The notes beneath the pieces were generated by a model. It was given only the letters and a program-made list of their open reading frames with translations, had not been told where the DNA came from and did not search any database. From Haploplasma axanthum (lineage in GTDB: Bacteria; Bacillota_I; Bacilli_A; Acholeplasmatales; Acholeplasmataceae): a stretch of DNA of 64,000 nt. Positions within the stretch are counted from its first letter, which is position 1. Each line of letters opens with the position of its first letter. Of this stretch, positions 45,301 through 53,758 are shown one piece after another. The stretch spans positions 682,001 to 746,000 of the forward strand of contig NZ_LR215048.1 of the NCBI RefSeq assembly GCF_900660745.1, written 5' to 3'. A program made the translations under genes and the position numbers.

Positions 45301-46215
45301 GTTAAAGTAACTGAAATAAAAGGCTTTAGTAGTAATTTAGTATTATATGCAAAATGGGAAAAGATTACATATACGATTACTTACAAAAACATTGATACTA
45401 ATAATCCAAATAATCCGAATGAATATCAAATAACTAGTGATATTGATTTATATGAACCAACGAAACAAGGAAATACGTTTGTTGGTTGGTACTTAAGTAA
45501 AAATGGAAATGATAAAATTATAAAAATTAAGAATATGACAGGAAATATTGATTTATATGCAAAATGGGAAGTGAAAAAATATAATATTTCATATTTTAAT
45601 GTTGAAAATGCAGTTAATGATAATGCTGATACATTAGAACATGGAAGTTTATTAAAGCTTAAATCACCTATAAAAGAACACTATAATTTCATTGGTTGGT
45701 ATCTAGATAGTGAATTAACAATAAACTTTGAACCAAACATTCACTATGATAAAGATATTAACTTATATGCAAAATGGGAAGTGAAAAAATATAATATTTC
45801 ATATTTTAATGTTGAAGATGCAGTTAATGATAATGCTGATACACTAGAACATGGAAGTTTATTAAAGCTTAAATCACCTATAAAAGAACACTATAATTTC
45901 ATTGGTTGGTATCTAGATAGTGAATTAACAATAAACTTTGAACCAAACATTTACTATGATAAAGATATTAACTTATATGCAAAATGGAGTATAAAGGTAT
46001 ATACAATTACATATACATATAATGTTGATGTAGATGCTAGTAATCCAAATAAAGAATCCGCAAACGCAAACTCACAAGTTAATTTATTCGGTCCGATGAT
46101 GTTTGGACCTGAATATAAGTTTTTAGGTTGGTATTTAAATGGTGTACAAGTTTCAAGATTTGTTATTATTTCAGATGTTACTATAGAAGGAAGATTTGAA
46201 AAAATATTTTGGTAG
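42397..46215 (+). CDS. MACPF (perforin-like) lipoprotein with eleven InlB-B repeats
   Basis: A 1272-residue lipoprotein (VLYAC, Cys21). Residues about 45-340 resemble a MACPF/CDC-type domain: the signature is RRYGSHVLTSVTMGG around Tyr204-Gly205-Ser206-His207, preceded by helical clusters and followed by amphipathic strands (DASVRGWIKTNVDIDVDY). A short Ig-like linker follows. Residues about 475-1272 carry eleven Flg_new repeats, each with GWY and AKW-type cores. MACPF proteins oligomerise into membrane pores, so a surface toxin or adhesin acting on other cells is plausible; activity is not shown by sequence alone. Repeats 9 and 10 are nearly identical at DNA level. Confidence 0.8.
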   Translation: MLKKISYIVFLITSLFVLYACKSNDVVNDDYESKNGELIKTVDSAGNKVEIGAYATHNANDVDASFLGYGINLANYSQVSARNTNITFPVFARDKISQQQVIKVYETVTDIKNIEGKTMEEYIQSLQVKAKVKLGAPFGKLDIAASFSTQTTNSKEQMYKTIDIQEQSYYLGLQVNPNDYADMLSESFVNDAKNLPIEQFIRRYGSHVLTSVTMGGAMKLDYTIASFDDTNVNNVSVAVDASVRGWIKTNVDIDVDYRESIKNKNVNVSVNLSVIGGETVGIYSEQDISKKYAEWQKSIKDKPSLMGIKDDNSLYPIWDIVAGINSNGDSDNAIYQKRASEIQAYFLKVGQDNYQSILSQYSEKKIVFPSGIKKVTIEPEGNTDIAKIQDITYKTGVLNSNTRYKVNLEYENEVTGHHSITYIPIKESENVKVSSNGILEATLPDNIDSANVEVLINAGGISRTVKLYIEKVFRVDYVSNGGNDLNSIDGIQKYSTIYEPIEPYKENYQFVGWYTDQALTQRYDFDEKIVSDLVLYAKWNRLLTVTYVIEGDRTDIKNGYISGETKVIDDFIPRKVGYYFKGWYMERELKTQYTFDETISKDLVLYAKWEKLLTVTFYDGETLIESRDGFRKGIDLVVDAPVVSKDEYIFEGWYTDLNLITKYEFNSALTNDTNIYAKWKKKPTYIVTFDLGIEGKNRLAENLKDGDKIYINEYVTNDDLNRNGYKFIGWYFIANGEERKYTGNEFVVNSDFTFTAKWLPKQIYTLTFKFMTDKNDFVDTGNEESSKFDLNQHSVLASPKKHGYIFDGWYTMNEDGIERKLIGTVFEVNGNMTFTAKWIMGQVTITYEGLKEGDSNTNPGSVSIINPLELKKAERKGYTFDGWYEEITLENYQLVEEINLNDRDPEIEEIILQARWTKTKYTITYHNVDSNSENNPTTFYFDDKPKSLHDATRPGYTFVGWYRNVDSTVKVTEIKGFSSNLVLYAKWEKITYTITYKNIDTNNPNNPNEYQITSDIDLYEPTKQGNTFVGWYLSKNGNDKIIKIKNMTGNIDLYAKWEVKKYNISYFNVENAVNDNADTLEHGSLLKLKSPIKEHYNFIGWYLDSELTINFEPNIHYDKDINLYAKWEVKKYNISYFNVEDAVNDNADTLEHGSLLKLKSPIKEHYNFIGWYLDSELTINFEPNIYYDKDINLYAKWSIKVYTITYTYNVDVDASNPNKESANANSQVNLFGPMMFGPEYKFLGWYLNGVQVSRFVIISDVTIEGRFEKIFW
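45571..45780 (+). repeat. 210-bp tandem repeat, copy 1
   Basis: Codes one 70-residue InlB-B repeat of the MACPF protein, starting VKKYNISYFNVENAV. Confidence 0.88.
45781..45990 (+). repeat. 210-bp tandem repeat, copy 2
   Basis: Differs from copy 1 at three internal bases (changing Asn to Asp and His to Tyr, one silent) and at the final codon; recent duplication. Confidence 0.88.
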
Positions 46216-46251
46216 ATTTAATTAAAATAGTTTAATGTTTTGAATAAGAAG

Positions 46252-46289
46252 TGTGACATCGATATGAATCAATGTCACATTTTATTTTA
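46252..46289 (+). terminator. Intrinsic terminator after the MACPF gene
   Basis: TGTGACAT and ATGTCACA stem with a 12-base loop, then TTTTATTTTA. Confidence 0.8.
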
Positions 46290-46315
46290 TAATATATTAT
46301 AGTTTATCGATTAGA

Positions 46316-46344
46316 TAGAAAAAAATGTGTATTTGTTATATAAT
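46316..46344 (+). promoter_or_regulatory. Promoter of the suf operon
   Basis: TAGAAA (46316-46321), 17-base spacer, TATAAT (46339-46344), 28 bases before the sufC start. Confidence 0.6.
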
Positions 46345-46371
46345 AATTAGTAGTATTTAAGGAGTGAATAT

Positions 46372-47139
46372 ATGTCAACATTAAAGATTAATAACCTTCA
46401 AGTTGAAATTGAAGGTAAGAAGATATTAAAAGGAGTTAATCTTGTAGTTAACTCAGGGGAAGTACATGCAATAATGGGCCCAAACGGAACTGGTAAATCA
46501 ACACTTGCTAGTGCATTAATGGGACATCCAAAGTATGAAGTAACTGAAGGAACTGCTATTTTAGATGATGAAAATCTTTTAGAAATGGAAGTTGATGAAA
46601 GAGCTAGATCTGGACTTTTTTTAGCTATGCAGTATCCTGCAGAAGTACCTGGTGTTACAAATAGTGATTTTATGCGTCAAGCATTAAAGGCAGTTTCAGG
46701 TAAAGATGTATCATTAATTGATTTTATTTTTAAGTATGAAAAAAATGCCGAAGATTTAAAAATGCGTAAAGATCTTCCGCATAGATATTTAAATGAAGGA
46801 TTTAGTGGTGGTGAGCGAAAAAGAAATGAGATCTTACAATTAAAAACATTAAAACCTAAAATTGCAATCTTAGATGAAATAGATTCAGGGTTAGACGTTG
46901 ATGCATTAAAAATTGTAGGAAATAATGTTAATGATATGATTAGTCCAGAGTTTGGATGTATATTAATTACTCACTATCAACGTATTCTAGATTATATCGA
47001 ACCTACACATGTTCATATCATGATTGATGGGAAAATTGTTTTAACTGGCGGCAAAGAATTAATTACTAAGATTGATACTAATGGTTATGAATGGGTAAAA
47101 GAAGAATTAGGAATTGATTTTGAAGCAGGTAATGAATAA
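46372..47139 (+). CDS. sufC: Fe-S cluster assembly ATPase SufC
   Basis: A 255-residue ABC-type ATPase. Walker A GPNGTGKS is at about 37, the SufC signature FSGGERKRNEILQ at about 144, and Walker B IAILDEIDSGLDVDAL at about 164. It energises the SufBCD scaffold on which Fe-S clusters are built, in the cytoplasm. First gene of sufCDSUB, the usual Firmicutes order, with one-base overlap to sufD. Confidence 0.95.
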   Translation: MSTLKINNLQVEIEGKKILKGVNLVVNSGEVHAIMGPNGTGKSTLASALMGHPKYEVTEGTAILDDENLLEMEVDERARSGLFLAMQYPAEVPGVTNSDFMRQALKAVSGKDVSLIDFIFKYEKNAEDLKMRKDLPHRYLNEGFSGGERKRNEILQLKTLKPKIAILDEIDSGLDVDALKIVGNNVNDMISPEFGCILITHYQRILDYIEPTHVHIMIDGKIVLTGGKELITKIDTNGYEWVKEELGIDFEAGNE

Positions 47140-48017
47140 TGGAAAGTATTGTTATTAAGAATCATCAAATAATTGAAAATACTACTTCAAAAAATATTAA
47201 ACTTAATGACCGAAAATTAACAATTCCAGAAAAAACTATTTATGAAAAACCACTTAAAATAACTTTGCTAGAAGATAATCATGAAGAGTTAGAAATTAAT
47301 ATTGGTAGTAATAGTGATGTTAAAATAATTTTAGAAGTTGCAGATAAATCAAAAGGAAATAGCGATTATAGAATTAAACTAATTACAAATGAGAATACAA
47401 ACTTAAAATATTTATTGATTGCTGCACTAGAAAGCAAAAATGCTATTCTAACACATGAGTTTGTTGCTGGTAAGGATAGTAACCTTGATTTACTTGCAGG
47501 TCTTGTGAGTGATGTTTTAACAGCGAAAATTGATGTTAAAGTTGCTGGCATAGGTGCAAGTGTTAAAATTAGAGCAGTTGCAGTATCAAGTGATAATAAT
47601 GATCAAAAAATAGATGTTTATATGAATCATATGGCACCAAATACATTTGGTGATATGACTAATATAGGGATTGCTAATAAAAAAGGACGAGTAATCTTAA
47701 ATGGTGTTGAAAAAATTGAAAAAGGAATGAAAAATTCTAACGTATATCAAACATTAAAAGGTGTTATTACATCAGATGATGCAGTAGTGGAAGTTAACCC
47801 AATTCTTTTAATTGATGAATATGATATTAAAGCTGGACACGCTGCAACAGTAGGTAGACTAGAAGAAGAGGCTCTTTACTACTTGCAAAGTAGAGGTCTA
47901 ACGAAAAAAGATGCAGAAAAATTAATAATTAATGGTTTTTTAAGACCAGTAATTGATGAAATAGAAGATGAAGAGTTAAAAGAAAGATTTAACGAACTTG
48001 TGAACTTAAGGATATGA
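47139..48017 (+). CDS. sufD: Fe-S cluster assembly protein SufD
   Basis: A 292-residue SufB/SufD-family beta-helix protein, shorter than the usual 420 or so; the N-terminal helical part is much reduced. The conserved C-terminal region is present: IDEYDIKAGHAATVGRLEEE, then LQSRGLTKKDAEKLIINGFL. It ends in tandem TGA stops. Partner of SufB and SufC. Confidence 0.9.
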   Translation: MESIVIKNHQIIENTTSKNIKLNDRKLTIPEKTIYEKPLKITLLEDNHEELEINIGSNSDVKIILEVADKSKGNSDYRIKLITNENTNLKYLLIAALESKNAILTHEFVAGKDSNLDLLAGLVSDVLTAKIDVKVAGIGASVKIRAVAVSSDNNDQKIDVYMNHMAPNTFGDMTNIGIANKKGRVILNGVEKIEKGMKNSNVYQTLKGVITSDDAVVEVNPILLIDEYDIKAGHAATVGRLEEEALYYLQSRGLTKKDAEKLIINGFLRPVIDEIEDEELKERFNELVNLRI

Positions 48018-48024
48018 TGAATAA

Positions 48025-49224
48025 ATGAATCAAGATATAAGAAAAAAATTCCCGTTTTATATAAAGAATAAAGATGTTAGTTACTTAGATAGTGCTGCAT
48101 CTTCTTTAAAATTGAAATCTGTTATTGAGAGTTTAAATGATTATTATGCTAATAACGGATCAAACATTCATAGAGGTGTATATAGACTTGCTTATGAAGC
48201 GACAAATCAATTTGAAGAAACTAGGGAATATGTTTCAAAATTTATAAATAGTAATCTTAATGAAGTAGTATTTACTAAAGGAACAACCGATTCGCTTAAT
48301 AAGATTGCTAGTAGTTATAGTGATTTTATATTTGAAGATGATGAAATAATCACTACTGAGTTAGAGCATCATTCATCATTTATTCCATGGCAAGTAATTG
48401 CTAAAGAAAAAAAAGCGAGATTAAAATTTTTGCCTTTGACAGAAGAAGGGAAAATAACTGTTGAAAATTTCAAAAAAGTTATTTCAAATAAAACTAAGGT
48501 AGTTGCTATTACGTATGTTTCAAATGTTTTAGGTTATGTAACACCGATTAAAGAAATAATTGAGATTGCTCATCAAAATGGAGCAATAGTGATTCTTGAC
48601 GCAGCTCAAGCAGCAAGTCATCTAAAAATTGATGTTAAAGAGTTAGATGTTGATTTTTTAGCATTTTCTTCTCATAAAATGTACGGCCCAAATGGAGTTG
48701 GTATTTTATTTGGAAAAGAAAAACTTTTAAATCAATTGAAACCTTTTGAATATGGCGGAGAAATGGCTCATTTAGTTTTTAAAGATGAATCATCATGGAA
48801 AGATATTCCTTACAAATTTGAAGCAGGAACACCTGTTATTGCTGAAGTGATTGCTTTTAAGGAATCAATTAAGTTTTTGGAAGAAATATCATTAGATAAA
48901 ATTCATGAACATGAAATGAAGTTAAGAGATTATACACTGAATAAATTGAAAGATGTTAAAGGATTAACAGTATATAATAAAACTGCTGAAACAGGCATTA
49001 TAACGTTTAATATCGAGAATGTTCATCCACATGATGCTGCAAGTATCCTTGATCAAAATAATGTTTGTGTTAGAGCAGGTCATCATTGTGCGCAGTTAGT
49101 TGCAAAATTTTTAGGTGTTACAGCAACCCTAAGAGCATCATTTGCGGTATATAATGATTATAAAGATTGTGATAATTTGGTTAATGCTATTATTGCTACA
49201 AGAGATTTTTTTGAAAGTTTTTAG
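48025..49224 (+). CDS. sufS: Cysteine desulfurase SufS
   Basis: A 399-residue group II cysteine desulfurase. The PLP lysine is Lys218 in FSSHKMYGPNG, and the catalytic Cys355 is in VRAGHHCAQ. It mobilises sulfur from cysteine and passes it to SufU, the next gene. TTELEHHSSFIPWQ at about 112 is also typical. Length and motifs are normal. Confidence 0.95.
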   Translation: MNQDIRKKFPFYIKNKDVSYLDSAASSLKLKSVIESLNDYYANNGSNIHRGVYRLAYEATNQFEETREYVSKFINSNLNEVVFTKGTTDSLNKIASSYSDFIFEDDEIITTELEHHSSFIPWQVIAKEKKARLKFLPLTEEGKITVENFKKVISNKTKVVAITYVSNVLGYVTPIKEIIEIAHQNGAIVILDAAQAASHLKIDVKELDVDFLAFSSHKMYGPNGVGILFGKEKLLNQLKPFEYGGEMAHLVFKDESSWKDIPYKFEAGTPVIAEVIAFKESIKFLEEISLDKIHEHEMKLRDYTLNKLKDVKGLTVYNKTAETGIITFNIENVHPHDAASILDQNNVCVRAGHHCAQLVAKFLGVTATLRASFAVYNDYKDCDNLVNAIIATRDFFESF

Positions 49225-49233
49225 GTGATTAGA

Positions 49234-49665
49234 ATGGATATAAACAATTTATACAGACAAGTAATAATGGATCATTATAAAAATCCACAAAATAAAGGCT
49301 TAGTTAATGATAGTAATTATTTAACAGTACATATGAATAATCCATCTTGTGGTGATGATATTATGATTCAATTAAAACTAGATGGAGATTTAGTTTCTGA
49401 TGTTAGACATTTAGGGACAGGATGTTCAATCTGTTGTTCATCAGCAAGTGTTATGACAGTAACATTAAAAGGAAAAACAAAAGAAGAAGCATTAAAAACA
49501 ATTAACGAGTTTTATGAACTTATTAAAGGACAAGAATATAATCATAATATTCTAACAGGAGATGCCGTTGTTTATAGTGGAGTCTCACAGTTTCCAGCAA
49601 GAGTTAAATGTGCAACATTAGCATGGAAAGCAGTCGAAAAAGGACTTACTACGAAGGAGGACTAA
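49234..49665 (+). CDS. sufU: Sulfur-transfer protein SufU
   Basis: About 143 residues. Zinc-ligand cysteines appear in [20 protein letters not shown] and [11 protein letters not shown] as in SufU rather than IscU scaffolds. It accepts sulfur from SufS. The ATG at 49234 is preferred over GTG 49225 because AGGTGA precedes it. The central motif has an extra Cys (CSICC). Confidence 0.93.
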   Translation: MDINNLYRQVIMDHYKNPQNKGLVNDSNYLTVHMNNPSCGDDIMIQLKLDGDLVSDVRHLGTGCSICCSSASVMTVTLKGKTKEEALKTINEFYELIKGQEYNHNILTGDAVVYSGVSQFPARVKCATLAWKAVEKGLTTKED

Positions 49666-49666
49666 A

Positions 49667-51076
49667 ATGGACGATAACAAGAAAAAGATTGATGATATTG
49701 TTGGTGAATATCAGTTTGGTTTTATAACTGATTCTAAGCCGATTTTAGATACAGGAAAAGGTATTAATGAAGATATAGTTAAGCAAATTAGTGAAATTAA
49801 AAAGGAACCAAAATGGATGTTAGATTTCAGACTTGAAAGTTATAAAAAGTTTGTTGAAATAAAAAATCCAGATTGGGGTCCAGATTTATCATTTATTAAT
49901 TTTGATGAATTTACATATTACATTAAACCAAGTGATAAAGCAGAACATAACTGGGATGATGTTCCAGAAAAAATAAAAGAAACTTTTGAAAGATTAGGAA
50001 TTCCAGAAGCAGAAAGAAATTATTTGTCAGGAGTTTCAACACAATTTGAGTCCGAAGTTGTATACCATAGTACTCAAAAAGAGTTAGAAGATTTAGGAGT
50101 TATTTATGTAGATACAGATACTGCATTAAGAGAATATCCTGAGTTATTTAAAAAATATTTTTCAACAGTTGTCAAAAATGATGATAATAAGTATGCTGCA
50201 TTAAATAGTGCAGTTTGGAGTGGAGGATCATTTATATATGTTCCTAAAGGAGTTCATGTTCCAAAACCGCTACAATCATACTTTAGAATTAATTCTGATC
50301 AAATGGGACAATTTGAAAGAACATTAATTGTTGTTGATGAAGGGGCATATGTAAATTATGTTGAAGGATGTACTGCACCAGTTTACTCAAAAAATAGTTT
50401 GCATGCAGCGATTGTTGAAATAATTGTTAAAAAAGATGCAACATGTAGATATACAACAATTCAAAATTGGAGTGACAACGTTATTAACTTAGTTACAAAA
50501 CGTGCTCATGTTTATGAAAATGGCCATATGGAATGGATTGATGGTAATATTGGATCAAATGTTAATATGAAATATCCATCATGCATTCTATTAGAAGAAA
50601 GAGCTAAGGGAACAACTATTAGTATTGCTTTTGCTGGAAAAGGTCAATGGCAAGATGCTGGAGCAAGAATGATTCATTTGGCACCAAATACAACTTCAAG
50701 CATTGTTTCAAAATCAATTAGTCGTGGTGGCGGAGCAGTGAATTATCGTGGTAAGGTTCATTTTGGAAAAAATGCTAAAGGAGCAAGAGCAAATATAGAA
50801 TGTGACACAATCATTTTAGATGGAATATCAACAAGTGATACAGTTCCAATTAATGTTGTTAAAAACAGTGATGTATTTTTACAACATGAAGCAACTGTCT
50901 CAAAAATATCAGAAGAACAATTATTTTATTTAATGAGTAGAGGATTAACTGAAGAAGAAGCTACAGAAATGATTGTCATGGGCTTTATTGAACCATTTGC
51001 AAAAGAATTACCAATGGAATATGCAATTGAACTGAATCAATTGATTAAACTTGAAATGGAAGGTTCTATTGGATAA
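49667..51076 (+). CDS. sufB: Fe-S cluster assembly protein SufB
   Basis: A 469-residue SufB of normal length. Recognisable stretches are [20 protein letters not shown] at about 184, [20 protein letters not shown] at about 226, and the C-terminal [20 protein letters not shown]. It forms the scaffold complex with SufC and SufD. Preceded by AAGGAGG and followed by a strong terminator. Confidence 0.95.
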   Translation: MDDNKKKIDDIVGEYQFGFITDSKPILDTGKGINEDIVKQISEIKKEPKWMLDFRLESYKKFVEIKNPDWGPDLSFINFDEFTYYIKPSDKAEHNWDDVPEKIKETFERLGIPEAERNYLSGVSTQFESEVVYHSTQKELEDLGVIYVDTDTALREYPELFKKYFSTVVKNDDNKYAALNSAVWSGGSFIYVPKGVHVPKPLQSYFRINSDQMGQFERTLIVVDEGAYVNYVEGCTAPVYSKNSLHAAIVEIIVKKDATCRYTTIQNWSDNVINLVTKRAHVYENGHMEWIDGNIGSNVNMKYPSCILLEERAKGTTISIAFAGKGQWQDAGARMIHLAPNTTSSIVSKSISRGGGAVNYRGKVHFGKNAKGARANIECDTIILDGISTSDTVPINVVKNSDVFLQHEATVSKISEEQLFYLMSRGLTEEEATEMIVMGFIEPFAKELPMEYAIELNQLIKLEMEGSIG

Positions 51077-51117
51077 TATATATAGTTATAATTTAAGTTA
51101 GATTAAAGAATATGTTT

Positions 51118-51148
51118 AAAGGATTATTCAATTAATAATCCTTTTTTT
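51118..51148 (+). terminator. Intrinsic terminator of the suf operon
   Basis: AAAGGATTATT and AATAATCCTTT form an 11-bp stem with a five-base loop and a T run. Confidence 0.88.
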
Positions 51149-51174
51149 CTTTATTAGATACAGATATTTTCTTT

Positions 51175-51203
51175 TTTAAATAGTTTTTAAAATATGGTAT
51201 AAT
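51175..51203 (+). promoter_or_regulatory. Promoter of the YjdF-like gene
   Basis: TTTAAA (51175-51180), 17-base spacer ending TGG, TATAAT (51198-51203): extended -10. Confidence 0.6.
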
Positions 51204-51247
51204 TGTTAATATCTATTCTATATTTAAGATTAAAGGATGTGGCATCA

Positions 51248-51907
51248 TTGCTGAAAAAATTTAATTATACAACTAGAACATTATTAGTTTTGTTAATCAC
51301 ATTTGCTTTTTATGATCATTTTTCTAAAAGTAACTATGATATTACAGTTGGACCATATAGTGTTCTCATTAATGCTAGTTTCATCATAATTATAACTTTC
51401 TTACCAGCCATTTTAGAAAAAATAAATATAAAGATTTCTAACGGACTATATTACTTTATAATATCATCATTTATGACAGGTTTAATTGGTGGTGTTGTGT
51501 TTAAGCTTTACAGAAAATTAAAATATGTTGATACACTTGTTCATTTTGCAAATGGTGCGTTAATAACAATTATTGCATTTAGCCTAATAAAACTAGAAGT
51601 ACAAAATTGGAGTAAGCATATAGTTGTTATCCTTGTTGTTTCCGTTATGTTTTCTATAACAATAGGAACAATATGGGAAATATATGAATTTGTTGCCGAT
51701 TTATTAACAGATGGTAATATGCAAAGATATCGTGATGTTGTAACGGAGATTGACTTTGTTGGTCAAAAGGCATTAGTTGATACAATGCGGGATATCATTG
51801 TTGATACTTTGGGAGCCATATTAGCATCAAGTGTTTTATATTTAAGTAATCTAAAAAGTAAAAGAATAATTAATAGTTTATCATTAGAGTATATTGATAA
51901 TAAATAA
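51248..51907 (+). CDS. YjdF/DUF2238-like membrane protein
   Basis: About 219 residues with six membrane segments. Conserved polar residues sit in helices: YVDTLVHFANGALITII at about 90 and GTIWEIYEFVADLL at about 140, the pattern of DUF2238/YjdF proteins, whose function is unknown. The start is uncertain: the frame is open from TTG 51203, which overlaps the -10 box, so TTG 51248 eight bases after AAAGGATG is preferred; GTG 51239 is a weaker option. Confidence 0.65.
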   Translation: MLKKFNYTTRTLLVLLITFAFYDHFSKSNYDITVGPYSVLINASFIIIITFLPAILEKINIKISNGLYYFIISSFMTGLIGGVVFKLYRKLKYVDTLVHFANGALITIIAFSLIKLEVQNWSKHIVVILVVSVMFSITIGTIWEIYEFVADLLTDGNMQRYRDVVTEIDFVGQKALVDTMRDIIVDTLGAILASSVLYLSNLKSKRIINSLSLEYIDNK

Positions 51908-51988
51908 AATACTTATTTCTTTCGTATATAGAATTACCTCATATTATTAAAGAAAACATGATATTAAAAAAAGAAATGGGATGTCATT

Positions 51989-52468
51989 TTGTATAATCAA
52001 ACTAATACAACTATATCGTTAATTTCAATAAGGACTATTAAGTCCTTTTCTTTTTTTCAAGATATGGAGTACATAGTTAATAATGAATATGGATCATTAG
52101 TTTATTTAAGAAAAAAACAAATTCAAATCAAAGAAAGAAGCTTATATGTAATAAATCATATATGTAAATTAAAGCTAACATCATTAAAAAGTTATTCAAC
52201 TGGTATTAAATTAACTTTAGATTATAAATATAATATTCCAATTCTTTTAAATCATTATTTATATTTATGTCCGTTAGGGAATATGCAAAATTATGAAACA
52301 ATTTGGGTAAATTATAAAGAAATTAGTAATATTAGATTAGATAATGAGAAAATGATATTATGTTTTTATAGTGGAAATGAAATATCAATTGAGAAAAATT
52401 TTAGCTTTTGGAAACAACTTGAAAATAAAATTTTGAAAATTGAAAAATATCTTGAAAAAATAAAATAA
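51989..52468 (+). CDS. comK: ComK-like competence transcription factor
   Basis: A 159-residue protein whose layout follows ComK: an opening like the YEVNGATIAVLP stretch (YNQTNTTISLIS), then NIPILLNHYLYLCPLGN and TIWVNYKEISNIRLDNEKMI, corresponding to the Bacillus region PIMVDPSNQIFLFPT to WISHVHVKEF, and the late SGNEISIEKNFSFWKQL. ComK activates DNA-uptake genes by binding AT-rich boxes. The start TTG follows GGGATG; ATG 52064 is an alternative but would remove the conserved opening. The zinc-type Cys residues of some ComK proteins are not retained. Divergent, so assignment is probable rather than certain. Confidence 0.68.
   Translation: MYNQTNTTISLISIRTIKSFSFFQDMEYIVNNEYGSLVYLRKKQIQIKERSLYVINHICKLKLTSLKSYSTGIKLTLDYKYNIPILLNHYLYLCPLGNMQNYETIWVNYKEISNIRLDNEKMILCFYSGNEISIEKNFSFWKQLENKILKIEKYLEKIK
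52030..52058 (+). terminator. Terminator-like hairpin inside the start of the ComK-like gene
   Basis: AAGGACT and AGTCCTT form a 7-bp stem with an ATTA loop, followed by TTCTTTTTTT. It is in the coding frame and could attenuate transcription of the gene or be fortuitous. Confidence 0.45.
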
Positions 52469-52474
52469 GTAAGC

Positions 52475-52489
52475 ACTTTCAATGAAAGT
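52475..52489 (+). promoter_or_regulatory. 15-bp palindrome upstream of the pgk promoter
   Basis: ACTTTCA-A-TGAAAGT, a perfect inverted repeat ending five bases before the -35 region. Candidate operator of the glycolytic operon. Confidence 0.5.
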
Positions 52490-52493
52490 AATA

Positions 52494-52523
52494 TGGAAAA
52501 TACTTTAAAATATATGATATAAT
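52494..52523 (+). promoter_or_regulatory. Promoter of the pgk operon
   Basis: TGGAAA (52494-52499), 18-base spacer ending TGA, TATAAT (52518-52523): extended -10. Confidence 0.65.
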
Positions 52524-52560
52524 GTAAGAGATATTAAACAACTACAAAGGAGGAAATATT

Positions 52561-53757
52561 ATGGCAAAATTAACGGTTCGTGATATTGATTTAAAAAACA
52601 AAAAAGTTTTAATAAGAGTGGACTTCAACGTTCCAATTCAAGATGGGGTTATTAGTGACGATAATAGAATTCGTGCTGCATTACCTACAATCAAATATGT
52701 ATTAGAAAATGGTGGAAAAGCAATTCTTTTCTCACATTTAGGAAGAATCAAATCTGAAGAAGATAAAGCTAAAAATAGTTTGAAAGTTGTTTCAGAACGA
52801 TTAGCTGAGTTATTAGGACAAAATGTAACATTTATTCCTGAAACGCGTGGTGCTAAATTAGAAAAAGCAATTAGCGCTTTAAAACCAGGCGAAGTATTAA
52901 TGTTTGAAAATACAAGATTTGAAGATTTAGATGGTAAGAAAGAAAGTAAGAATGATCCTGAATTAGGTAAATACTGGGCATCACTTGGTGATGTGTTTGT
53001 AAATGATGCATTTGGTACTGCACATCGTGCGCATGCTTCAAATGTGGGAGTTTCAAGTAATATTGAAAGTGCTGTTGCAGGATTCTTACTAGAAAAAGAA
53101 ATTAATTTTATTGGTGGAACACTAGAAAATCCTGAAAGACCATTTGTTGCTATTTTAGGTGGAGCTAAGGTTTCTGATAAAATTGAAGTTATTCAAAATT
53201 TATTAAAAATCGCTGATAAAGTATTGATTGGTGGAGGAATGGCATTTACATTCTACAAAGCAATGGGATATGAAATTGGTAAGAGTTTATTAGAAGAAGA
53301 TAAAGTTGAATTAGCAAAAGAATTACTAGAACAAGGTAAAGGAAAAATTGTTTTAGGAAGTGATGTTGCTAGTGCAAAAGAATTTAATAAAGATGCTGAA
53401 AGATTTGTTAGACCTGCAACTGCACTACCAAAAGATGAATTAGGATTAGATATTGGACCAGATTCAGTTAAGGAATTTACAGCAATCATTAACACTGCAA
53501 AAACTGTTGTATGGAATGGACCAATGGGAGTATTTGAATTCCCTAAATTTGCTGAAGGAACAAAAGATGTTGCTATAGCAATCAGTAAGATTAAAGATCA
53601 TGCGACAACTATTATTGGTGGTGGTGATTCAGCTGCTGCTGTTATAGAATTCGGATTAGAAGATGGATTTAGTCATATTTCAACAGGTGGTGGAGCATCA
53701 CTTGAATATTTAGAAGGTAAAGAGCTACCAGGAATTAAAGCTGTTAAGGACAAATAA
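52561..53757 (+). CDS. pgk: Phosphoglycerate kinase
   Basis: A 398-residue glycolytic kinase, full length. [11 protein letters not shown] at about 21, [20 protein letters not shown] and [12 protein letters not shown] at about 178-212, and the C-terminal [13 protein letters not shown] are family hallmarks. It makes ATP from 1,3-bisphosphoglycerate. Strong AAAGGAGG site. First gene of pgk - regulator - tpiA. Confidence 0.97.
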   Translation: MAKLTVRDIDLKNKKVLIRVDFNVPIQDGVISDDNRIRAALPTIKYVLENGGKAILFSHLGRIKSEEDKAKNSLKVVSERLAELLGQNVTFIPETRGAKLEKAISALKPGEVLMFENTRFEDLDGKKESKNDPELGKYWASLGDVFVNDAFGTAHRAHASNVGVSSNIESAVAGFLLEKEINFIGGTLENPERPFVAILGGAKVSDKIEVIQNLLKIADKVLIGGGMAFTFYKAMGYEIGKSLLEEDKVELAKELLEQGKGKIVLGSDVASAKEFNKDAERFVRPATALPKDELGLDIGPDSVKEFTAIINTAKTVVWNGPMGVFEFPKFAEGTKDVAIAISKIKDHATTIIGGGDSAAAVIEFGLEDGFSHISTGGGASLEYLEGKELPGIKAVKDK

Positions 53758-53758
53758 G

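Noticed and set aside
45571..45990. CRISPR-like repeat array
   Set aside because: The 210-bp units are contiguous, in frame and encode protein repeats; there are no spacers.
40529..46215. Composite transposon carrying the MACPF gene
   Set aside because: Only one IS copy is present and its own target duplication closes at 42143, before the MACPF gene.
51992..51997. TATAAT as promoter of the ComK-like gene
   Set aside because: It overlaps the start codon region and has no -35; using it would force the ATG at 52064, which lacks a ribosome site and drops the conserved opening.
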